A stretch of 5,088 nucleotides of DNA, taken from NCBI GenBank assembly GCA_035541035.1, contig DATLFO010000114.1, positions 1 through 5,088 on the forward strand, read 5' to 3'. Positions 1-5,088 of the stretch are shown here, one piece after another. This DNA comes from DASWHR01 sp035541035 (lineage in GTDB: Bacteria; Actinomycetota; AC-67). The position numbers and the translations under genes are program-made. The notes under the pieces were generated by a model. That model was given only the letters and a program-made list of their open reading frames with translations. It had not been told where the DNA came from and ran no database searches. Positions within the stretch are counted from its first letter, which is position 1, and each line of letters starts with the position of its first letter.

Positions 1-31
1 CAGGGTCGTGAACTTCGCGCCGCCGATCTAA
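1..31 (+). CDS. C-terminal tail of an upstream gene (partial)
   Basis: Reading from base 2, the frame gives RVVNFAPPI followed by a TAA stop at 29-31, three bases before the resB start. The tight same-strand spacing matches the rest of the operon, so this is probably the real end of the preceding gene. Nine residues are too few to name a family. Being upstream of resB and ccsA, it could be another cytochrome c maturation or respiratory gene, but nothing visible proves that. Confidence 0.45.
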   Translation, partial: RVVNFAPPI

Positions 32-34
32 CCG

Positions 35-1558
35 ATGACCACCGTCGCGCCGCCCGCCGCACGACCCGAGGCCCCGAAAGGCCCGCGGTCGCCGCTGGGC
101 GTGCTGCATCATGGCTGGCGCACGCTTCGAACGATGCGCACGGCCATCATCCTGCTGTTCGTGCTCGCCGCCGCCGCCTCGATCGGCTCGTTCGTGCCGC
201 AGCGGCCGATCAACGAGCTCGCGGTGATCCGCTGGAAGGCCGCGCGGCCGGAGATGGGCCAGCTCTTCGAGCGGATCGGCTTCTTCGACGTCTACGGCGC
301 GGGCTGGTTCATGGCCATCTACGCGCTGCTGCTCGTGTCGCTGGTCGGCTGCATCATCCCGCGGTACCGGGCGTTCTGGCGCGTGGTGCGGGCCCGGCCC
401 AAGCCGGGCGCCCGGGGAGCGCACACGTTCGAGGGTGTGGCATCCTGCGGGCCGGACGACGCGATCGCGATCGCCGAGCGGGCGCTGCGCAAGCGCCGGT
501 ATCGCACCGCGCGCATCGACGGCGGCGTCGCGGCCGAGCGAGGCTATTGGCGGGAAGGCGGCTCGCTGATGTTCCACACCGCGTTCCTGATCCTGCTGAT
601 CGGGGTCGCGTACGGCAAGGGCTGGGGGTTCAACGGGCAGGTCGCGATCGTGGAAGGCGAGCGGTTCACCGAGACGCACCTCGCCTACGACTCGATCAAC
701 GAAGGCAGCCGCTTCGGCGAGCGCCACCGCGGCTTCACGCTCCAGGTCGACGACTTCAACGCGACCTTCGAGGACAACGGCGTGCCCAAGGAGTTCGTCT
801 CTCGCGTGAAGCTGTTCGAGGGCGACACGCTCGTCCGTGACACCGACATCCGCGTGAACAACCCCCTGGTCCATCGTGGCGTGAGCATCTTCCAGCTCGC
901 GTGGGGATGGGCGCCGCGCATCGTCGTGTCCGACCCGGGCGGACGCGTCGTCCATGACGCGCCGGTTATCTTCTTGCCCGAGGGAAACGGCTGGCGGGGC
1001 GTAGTCAAGCTGCCGCTCGCCAAGCCCGAGCACATCGGTCTGGAGATGTTCTTCTTCAACGATCTGCGGATCGGAGACGACGGCCAGCCGCGCAACGCTT
1101 CGCCGCTCCCCAATCGCCCGGTCGTGGTCTATCAGGAGTTTCGGGGAGACCTGAACCTTTCGGTTTCGCAGTCGGTGTACGAGCTGGACAAGCGAAAGCT
1201 CAAGCCGGGAAAGATCGGAGGCATCCCGCTGGACGGTGACTCCGCGCTCGACGACGGATACACGATCTCGTTCCCCGGTCTTCGCCAGTACACGGTGTTC
1301 CAGGTCGCGGCGGATCCGGGCCAGGGCATCGCGCTCGCGGGCGCCGCGCTCATCTTGGTGGGCCTGTTCCCCGCCTTGTATAGTTCGCGCCGGCGCGTCT
1401 GGATTCGCGTGCGACCATCCGAGTCCGCCGGCGGCGAGCCGGAGTCGCGCGTCGAGGTCTCGGGCCTGGCGCTGCAGCGCAAAGCATCATTCGAGGAGGA
1501 GTTCGGCGCGATCGTGCGCGATCTAGGCAGGCAACTCGGCGGGGGTGGAGCTCGATGA
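35..1558 (+). CDS. resB: Cytochrome c biogenesis protein ResB (Ccs1/CcsB family, System II)
   Basis: This 507-residue membrane protein is one half of the System II cytochrome c synthase. With CcsA it moves heme across the membrane and attaches it to CXXCH motifs of apocytochromes on the outer face. The family signature is clear. After a Pro/Arg-rich cytoplasmic N-terminus comes a basic LRTMRTAI segment leading into helix 1 (about 36-54), then SFVPQR. Next are GFFDVYGAGWF and helix 2 (about 90-108, ending VGCIIPR). Helix 3 (about 178-196) carries His181 in MFHTAFLILLIG, a candidate heme-contact residue. A large periplasmic domain (about 200-425) contains NNPLVHRGVSIFQ, and helix 4 is at about 429-448. 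Four helices and this length are typical of ResB. The hydrophilic C-terminal tail of about 55 residues is predicted cytoplasmic. ATG 35 is the first in-frame start after the upstream stop. The last bases overlap ccsA in an ATGA junction, consistent with coupled synthesis of the two partners. Confidence 0.95.
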   Translation: MTTVAPPAARPEAPKGPRSPLGVLHHGWRTLRTMRTAIILLFVLAAAASIGSFVPQRPINELAVIRWKAARPEMGQLFERIGFFDVYGAGWFMAIYALLLVSLVGCIIPRYRAFWRVVRARPKPGARGAHTFEGVASCGPDDAIAIAERALRKRRYRTARIDGGVAAERGYWREGGSLMFHTAFLILLIGVAYGKGWGFNGQVAIVEGERFTETHLAYDSINEGSRFGERHRGFTLQVDDFNATFEDNGVPKEFVSRVKLFEGDTLVRDTDIRVNNPLVHRGVSIFQLAWGWAPRIVVSDPGGRVVHDAPVIFLPEGNGWRGVVKLPLAKPEHIGLEMFFFNDLRIGDDGQPRNASPLPNRPVVVYQEFRGDLNLSVSQSVYELDKRKLKPGKIGGIPLDGDSALDDGYTISFPGLRQYTVFQVAADPGQGIALAGAALILVGLFPALYSSRRRVWIRVRPSESAGGEPESRVEVSGLALQRKASFEEEFGAIVRDLGRQLGGGGAR

Positions 1559-2535
1559 GCGTCGCCGGACTCTCCGACACCCTCTTCTTCGTCGCGCTCG
1601 GCCTGTACGTCGTGGCGACGGTCCTGTTCTTCGTGGCGATCAGGCGCGAGCCCGTCGGGGAGGCGCGCAGCGCGGCCGGCCGGGTCGCGATCGGGCTGAC
1701 CGTGACCGGCGCCGCGATCCACCTGGGCATGGTCGTGACACGCGCGATCGCGTCCGCCCGCGTTCCCTGGGGCAACATGTACGAGTACTCTTCGGTGCTC
1801 GTCTTCCTGCTCGTGGTCGCGATGCTCGCGGTCGTGTGGAAGCGGCCCGCGCTGCGGGCCGCGGAGCCGCTCGCGATGCTGATCGGCGTGGTCACGATGG
1901 CGCTGGCGCGCGGTCTCTACGCGCCCGCCGGGCCGCTTCAGCCGGCGCTGCAGTCATGGTGGCTCAAGATCCACGTGATCTCGGCGATCGCCGCCTCGTC
2001 GATCTTCTCGATCGCGTTCGTCTTCACCGTCCTGTATCTGCTCAAGGACCGCGCGGAGCGACGAGCCCTGTTCACCGGCAGCACCGTCGGCGCGGCCTGG
2101 ATGGGTCCGGTCGCCGTGGAGGAGCGCGGCGAGGCGGGCTTTCCGGCGGACCATCTCGAAGCCGATCCCGACGCGCGCGACGCCGAGTCCCCGGCGGGAC
2201 GCGGCCTGATCGCGCGACTCCCCAAGTCGTCCACGCTCGACGCGTGGTCCTACCGCCTCACGGCGGTGGCCTTCCCCATCTGGACGTGGGCCGTGATCGC
2301 CGGCGCGATCTGGGCCGCGAAGGCGTGGAGCCGGTACTGGGCCTGGGACCCGAAGGAGACGTGGGCGTTCATCACGTGGGTCCTGTACGCCGCGTACCTG
2401 CACGCCCGTGCGACCTCGGGATGGCGCGGCCGCCGCGCCGCCGTCATCGGCGTGGCCGGCTTCGTCTCGCTGTGGATCACGTACTACGTCGTCAACCTTT
2501 GGATCGTCGGCCTTCACTCGTACGCGGGGACCTAA
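1555..2535 (+). CDS. ccsA: Cytochrome c biogenesis protein CcsA/ResC (heme handling, WWD domain)
   Basis: This 326-residue polytopic protein is the heme-handling partner of ResB in System II. Its hallmark is the tryptophan-rich WWD segment at about residues 253-270, with the core WAWDPKETW, which holds heme on the outer membrane face. Flanking histidines fit heme coordination in this family: His140 (WWLKIH) before the WWD segment, and His283 (YLHAR) and His321 (GLHSYAG) after it. The conserved PWGNMYEYS stretch at 71-79 is also present, and His56 lies in helix 2. About eight hydrophobic helices can be traced, as usual for CcsA. Between the helix ending near residue 164 and the one starting near 232 lies a hydrophilic, acidic loop of about 65 residues, which looks longer than in standard CcsA proteins. 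The start overlaps the resB stop by four bases and has GGAG at 1547-1550. The family is also annotated as CcsB or ResC because naming is inconsistent. Confidence 0.95.
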   Translation: MSVAGLSDTLFFVALGLYVVATVLFFVAIRREPVGEARSAAGRVAIGLTVTGAAIHLGMVVTRAIASARVPWGNMYEYSSVLVFLLVVAMLAVVWKRPALRAAEPLAMLIGVVTMALARGLYAPAGPLQPALQSWWLKIHVISAIAASSIFSIAFVFTVLYLLKDRAERRALFTGSTVGAAWMGPVAVEERGEAGFPADHLEADPDARDAESPAGRGLIARLPKSSTLDAWSYRLTAVAFPIWTWAVIAGAIWAAKAWSRYWAWDPKETWAFITWVLYAAYLHARATSGWRGRRAAVIGVAGFVSLWITYYVVNLWIVGLHSYAGT

Positions 2536-2570
2536 TGCCCAACCCACCGGCACGTCTGCCAACACCCCGC

Positions 2571-2574
2571 GAGG
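2571..2574 (+). promoter_or_regulatory. Shine-Dalgarno site favouring the start at 2580
   Basis: GAGG lies five bases before ATG 2580. The alternative ATG at 2535 overlaps the ccsA TAA stop (TAATG) but has only a weak GGA before it. The site supports 2580 as the main start of the ccoN-like gene, although coupled initiation at 2535 would match the junction style of the other genes. Confidence 0.5.
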
Positions 2575-2579
2575 GGATC

Positions 2580-4070
2580 ATGAAGAAGCGCGAGGAAATG
2601 AAAGCTCGCGTGGACGCCCTTCGCGCCAAGCACGTGGAACCGCTGCTCGCACGGTTTCCCCGAATGCTTCCGACCGCACCGGACTCCGCCGCGCGCTACG
2701 CGCTGTACTCGGCGCTGGTCTGGTTCGTGATCTGGATCCTGATCGCGGCGACCACCGCGCTGAAGCTGGTGTTCCCCGAGTTCATCGATCAGTTCGGATT
2801 CATGTCCTACGGCCGCATGCGCCAGGCCGAGACGAACGTCCTGAACTGGGGCGTGCTGTTCATGGGAGCCGTCGGCGCCGCGTTCGCCATCATTCCCCGT
2901 GTGTGCCAGGTGCGTCTGTGGAGCGAGCGCATCGGGGCCCAGATCGTCATCGGGCTCAACCAGGTCGTGCTCGCCGGGACCGTGCTCGTCTTCCTCGGCC
3001 GCACCCAGGGGATCTCGGGGTTGGAGTGGCCGTGGCCGGTGGACATCGCGCTAGTGGCGATCATGTTCGGCGTGCTGCAGGTGCTCATGGCCACGGTGAT
3101 GCGCCGCACCGAGAAGCGAATCAACGCGCCGGCCCGGCACCTGATCGCCGCGTTCCACGTCTTTCCGATCACCTACGCCGTCGCGAACTTCTCCACGCCG
3201 TTCTTCTACGGCGTGAAGCAGACGTACTTCAGCGGGTTCGGCGCGGCCGGCTTCCTGCTGGCGATGTCGCTGGTCGGCGTCGGCTCGTCGCTGTTCGTGC
3301 TTCCGCGCGCGACCGGGAACCCGATCTACTCCGAGAAGCTCGCCACGTACGGCTGGGTGACGATGCTGTTCTTCCTTCCGTGGCTCGGGCTCACGGCTCG
3401 CATCCTCGGCCCGGGGCAGGATTGGCTCGAGACGCTCGGGATCACGCTGGCGCTCGCGTCGCTCGTGCCTGCTGCGTTCGTGGCCACGAACCTGATCGCG
3501 ACCGCGCGCGCCGGCGGCGGCAAGGACCCGGCGGTGAAGTTCATGGTCGGCGCCGGCGTCATCTGGGCTCTTGCGCTGGTGCAACTGGCTGCCGGATCGT
3601 TCCGGCATCCCGCGGCGATCGTCGGAGCGACCTGGTGGAACGAGAGCGTTCGAACCGCGTTCCTCGGGGCCTTCGGCCTGTGGCTCGTCGGTCTGATGTA
3701 TCACCTGATCCCGCGGATCCGCGGGCGCGCGCTGCGCGCCCCGGCCATCGTCAACCTGCACTTCTGGATCGGCACGGCGGGTGTCGTGATCGCCTGGGCG
3801 TCCCTCGCGGTCGCCGGCGTGGTGCAGGGCTACCTGCTGCGGGTCGGCGCCGAAACCGGTGGCGAGATCGCGGCCGGCGAAGGATGGCGTCAGATCTCGA
3901 TCGCCGTGCAGCCCATGCTGGTCGGCCGCATGGCGGCGGGAGCGTTCATCTTCACGGGCATCGTGCTGCTGCTCTACAACGTGCAGCGCACGCTGGCCGA
4001 AGGGCCGGAGACAGAGCCCGAGCCGGTTGTGCCCGAGCGGGCGCCGGCGACGGTGGGGGGACAAAGCTGA
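2580..4070 (+). CDS. CcoN-like cbb3 oxidase subunit I homologue lacking all heme and copper ligands
   Basis: This 496-residue protein with about 12 membrane helices belongs to the cbb3 cytochrome c oxidase subunit I family; its length is near the usual 470-500. Scaffold motifs in order are YGRMRQAETN (77-86), LGRTQG then EWPWPVDI (139-156, keeping Glu149), GAAGFLL (221-227), NPIYSEKLA (247-255), DWLETLG (281-287), YHLIPR (374-379), NLHFWIGT (392-399) and AGVVQGYLLR (412-421). Placed by hand against canonical CcoN, every metal ligand is changed. Helix II heme b His is Glu84, the first CuB His is Phe220, and the CuB His pair is Thr272-Ala273. Heme b3 His is Ser356, the second heme b His is Arg358, and the active-site Tyr is Leu266. 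The only histidines are 18, 187, 193, 343, 375 and 394, with no HH or HxH. Oxygen reduction is therefore not expected; a structural or electron-transfer platform role is inference. The frame is intact and the motifs are retained, so this is not a decaying gene. A start at 2535 would add 15 Pro-rich residues. Confidence 0.88.
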   Translation: MKKREEMKARVDALRAKHVEPLLARFPRMLPTAPDSAARYALYSALVWFVIWILIAATTALKLVFPEFIDQFGFMSYGRMRQAETNVLNWGVLFMGAVGAAFAIIPRVCQVRLWSERIGAQIVIGLNQVVLAGTVLVFLGRTQGISGLEWPWPVDIALVAIMFGVLQVLMATVMRRTEKRINAPARHLIAAFHVFPITYAVANFSTPFFYGVKQTYFSGFGAAGFLLAMSLVGVGSSLFVLPRATGNPIYSEKLATYGWVTMLFFLPWLGLTARILGPGQDWLETLGITLALASLVPAAFVATNLIATARAGGGKDPAVKFMVGAGVIWALALVQLAAGSFRHPAAIVGATWWNESVRTAFLGAFGLWLVGLMYHLIPRIRGRALRAPAIVNLHFWIGTAGVVIAWASLAVAGVVQGYLLRVGAETGGEIAAGEGWRQISIAVQPMLVGRMAAGAFIFTGIVLLLYNVQRTLAEGPETEPEPVVPERAPATVGGQS

Positions 4071-4561
4071 TGCGCAATGAACGTGGAGCCTTCAACATCG
4101 GGATCGTGATCGGGCTCACGGTGCTCGCGCTCGCGATGACGGCGGTGCTCGGCATCCTCATGCCGCTGACCGATCCGGCGGTGGGCAGCGAGGCGGCCGG
4201 CCAGCCGCTGTCCTACACTCAGGAGCAGGTCGAGGGACGCAAGATCTACATCCGCGAGGGCTGCTTCACCTGCCATACCCGCATGGTGCGCGACGCGGCA
4301 GCGGACGAGCCCTACGGGCCGATGTCGTTGCCTGCGGACTACTTCAACGAGGCGCCCGCGCTGCTCGGGCTCGATCGCGTGGGTCCCGATCTGACCTGCA
4401 TCGGGGACCGGCAGAGCGACATCGACGCGCTGGTGAAGCATCTGCGCAATCCCGGCTCGGTGCACGAGGGATCAACGATGCCCTCGTATGCGTTCCTTTC
4501 CGATCGTGAGCTTCGCGCCGTCGCCTCGTACCTGACCGCGTTGACTTGCCAGGAGGCCTGA
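4070..4561 (+). CDS. CcoO-like membrane-anchored monoheme cytochrome c
   Basis: This 163-residue protein has one N-terminal membrane helix (about 10-33) and a periplasmic cytochrome c domain, the arrangement of cbb3 oxidase subunit II (CcoO). The best match to that family is GRKIYIREGCFTCHTRMVR (57-74), close to the canonical CcoO segment around its heme site. The heme c site is Cys65-Cys68-His69, coded at 4262-4276. The likely sixth ligand is Met137 in STMPSYAFL, and VGPDL (104-108) is the usual loop. In contrast to its CcoN-like neighbour, it keeps every residue needed for a working heme. It is shorter than typical CcoO (about 200 residues). It has two extra cysteines, Cys110 and Cys160, which could form a disulfide. 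The start overlaps the previous stop by one base (TGATG), with a G-run at 4055-4060. ResB/CcsA, encoded upstream, are the natural heme-attachment enzymes. It probably passes electrons in the periplasm, but its donor and acceptor are not visible here. Confidence 0.88.
   Translation: MRNERGAFNIGIVIGLTVLALAMTAVLGILMPLTDPAVGSEAAGQPLSYTQEQVEGRKIYIREGCFTCHTRMVRDAAADEPYGPMSLPADYFNEAPALLGLDRVGPDLTCIGDRQSDIDALVKHLRNPGSVHEGSTMPSYAFLSDRELRAVASYLTALTCQEA
4551..4556 (+). promoter_or_regulatory. Strong ribosome binding site for the small membrane protein gene
   Basis: A perfect AGGAGG sits four bases before ATG 4561, inside the last codons of the ccoO-like gene. It is the best ribosome binding site in the window. 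It decides the start at 4561 over the in-frame TTG at 4546, and it argues that this very short gene is really translated. Confidence 0.8.
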
Positions 4562-4767
4562 TGAGCACCGTTCGTGTCGAAGAAATCGGAGGCATCCGCT
4601 CGGCCGATCGTGGCGTGCCCGGCCTGCTGATCATCTTCGCGGTGGCGGTGCTCTCGGTTGCGCTGTGGTATCTGCTGTCGTTCTCGTCCACGGACTATCA
4701 CGGCTCCTACCCGAAGCCGGACGTTCCGGCCGTGAGCGAGCCCGCGGGCGGCGGCGGCGGTCACTAG
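4561..4767 (+). CDS. Small single-helix membrane protein, CcoP N-terminal-like stub
   Basis: This 68-residue protein has an acidic N-terminus, one membrane helix (about 20-41, GLLIIFAVAV through WYLLSF) and a short outer tail rich in Pro, Gly and Ser that ends in five glycines and a histidine. It has no cysteine and hence no heme c site. The layout of I..ADRGVP followed by a helix ending in aromatic residues recalls the N-terminal membrane segment of CcoP, the diheme subunit III of cbb3 oxidases. Its position after the ccoN- and ccoO-like genes is where ccoP would normally lie. If so, both cytochrome domains are missing. A CcoQ-type small subunit is the other option. The assignment rests on position and topology more than on sequence. 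It overlaps the upstream stop by one base (TGATG) and has a perfect AGGAGG before it, so expression with its neighbours is likely. Confidence 0.75.
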   Translation: MSTVRVEEIGGIRSADRGVPGLLIIFAVAVLSVALWYLLSFSSTDYHGSYPKPDVPAVSEPAGGGGGH

Positions 4768-4773
4768 CCTCCG

Positions 4774-5088
4774 ATGAAGTTCGGGCTGGGGCAGTTCACG
4801 CTGCAACTCCCGCCCTGGGACTCGCGCACGCCGGCGGAGCTCTACGACGACACGCTCGAGCTCGCTGCGTTCGCCGAAGATCACGGCTTCTCCTCGTTCT
4901 GGCTGGCCGAACATCACGGCGCCAGCGACGACTACAACCCGTCCCTGCTGCCGATGCTTGCGGCCGTCGCGGCCCGCACGCGCACGATGCAGATCGGCAC
5001 GGGCGTGCTGCTCGCGCCGCTGCACGATCCGGTCCGGCTCGCCGAGGACGCGGCCGTCGTGGACGCGATCTCGGGTGGGCGCCTCAAC
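4774..5088 (+). CDS. LLM class flavin-dependent oxidoreductase (luciferase-like), 5' part
   Basis: The first 105 residues of a bacterial luciferase-like monooxygenase are present; the gene runs off the window. Typical full length is 320-370 residues. Motifs match the N-terminal half of the TIM-barrel fold: MKFGLGQFTL (strand 1), GFSSFWLAEHHG (38-49), the LLPMLAAVAARTR helix (58-70), IGTGVLLAPLHDPVRLAED (74-92) and DAISGGR (97-103). The family uses reduced FMN or F420 to oxidise aldehydes, alkanes, sulfonates or other small molecules. The EHH form is common among FMN enzymes, but the substrate cannot be told from this fragment. It starts six bases after the preceding stop and has no clear ribosome binding site, so it may be read through from the cytochrome operon. 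A functional link to those genes is not evident. Confidence 0.9.
   Translation, partial: MKFGLGQFTLQLPPWDSRTPAELYDDTLELAAFAEDHGFSSFWLAEHHGASDDYNPSLLPMLAAVAARTRTMQIGTGVLLAPLHDPVRLAEDAAVVDAISGGRLN

Noticed and set aside
1545..2579. The ccoN-like frame stays open upstream through the whole of ccsA, giving one 841-codon open frame.
   Set aside because: The upstream part translates to Arg/Gly/Ala-rich sequence with no family features, while ccsA in the other frame is a clear CcsA. Long open frames are common at this GC content, so there is no gene fusion.
3051..4064. A 337-codon open frame on the minus strand opposite the ccoN-like gene.
   Set aside because: Its composition is dominated by Arg, His, Asp and Gln with no domain or hydrophobic pattern. 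It is the antisense of a real membrane protein gene at high GC.
2408..4069. The ccoO-like frame is open upstream through the ccoN-like gene, giving a 717-codon open frame.
   Set aside because: Its upstream part is Arg-rich shadow sequence. The cytochrome begins at ATG 4070 with a normal membrane helix.
2580..4070. The ligand-free ccoN-like gene could be a decaying pseudogene.
   Set aside because: The frame is uninterrupted over 496 codons. The fold motifs and membrane pattern are kept, the substitutions are limited to metal sites among the motifs checked, and the overlaps with neighbours are intact.
2580..4070. It could be a nitric oxide reductase large subunit (NorB) rather than a CcoN relative.
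   Set aside because: NorB also needs the six histidines, and the retained motifs (EWPxPVDI, AGVVQGYLLR) together with the CcoO-type partner fit CcoN better.
4741..4767. GC-rich GGC repeats near the end of the small gene, as a possible terminator or repeat element.
   Set aside because: They encode the five-glycine tail and there is no inverted repeat followed by a T-run.
4339..5025. A 228-codon minus-strand open frame across the ccoO-like, small protein and luciferase-like genes.
   Set aside because: It covers three supported genes and has low-complexity Arg-rich translation.

Overview
This is a GC-rich stretch (about two-thirds G+C by eye) packed with genes that all read on the + strand. 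It looks like one operon from a free-living, high-GC, non-model bacterium. Deep lineages such as Eisenbacteria, Gemmatimonadota, Acidobacteriota or delta-proteobacterial groups would fit, but this is inference from composition and gene content only. Cytochrome c maturation is by System II (ResB/CcsA) rather than the Ccm system.

Layout: 1-31 is the last nine codons of an upstream gene. 35-1558 is resB (Ccs1/CcsB family) and 1555-2535 is ccsA/resC; together they form the two-protein heme exporter and cytochrome c heme lyase. 2580-4070 (or from 2535) encodes a 12-helix protein of the cbb3 oxidase catalytic subunit family (CcoN). 4070-4561 encodes a membrane-anchored monoheme cytochrome c of the CcoO family. 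4561-4767 encodes a 68-residue single-helix protein that resembles only the membrane stub of CcoP. After 6 bases, 4774 to the window end is the start of a luciferase-like (LLM class) flavin-dependent monooxygenase. No stretch longer than 50 bases is non-coding. I see no RNA gene, mobile element, CRISPR array, internal promoter or hairpin terminator.

The main point of interest is the ccoN-like gene. The CcoN scaffold is clearly there: the LGxTQG and EWPxPVDI segment, the GxxGFLL helix, DWxxTLG, YHLIPR, NLHFWIGT and AGVVQGYLLR. However, every histidine that should bind heme b, heme b3 or CuB is replaced. By hand alignment the six positions are Glu84, Phe220, Thr272, Ala273, Ser356 and Arg358, and the active-site tyrosine position is Leu266. 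The neighbouring CcoO-like protein keeps an intact CFTCH heme c site and a methionine ligand. The CcoP-like partner has lost both of its heme domains.

The predicted product is therefore a 'pseudo-cbb3' complex: an oxidase-shaped membrane core without redox metals, carrying one c-type heme on the periplasmic side. The same operon carries the machinery that attaches that heme. It is unlikely to reduce oxygen. Possible roles are a membrane platform for periplasmic electron transfer, a partner or assembly factor for a true oxidase or bc-type complex encoded elsewhere, or a redox sensor. Successive genes overlap at ATGA or TGATG junctions, so the set is probably translated together.
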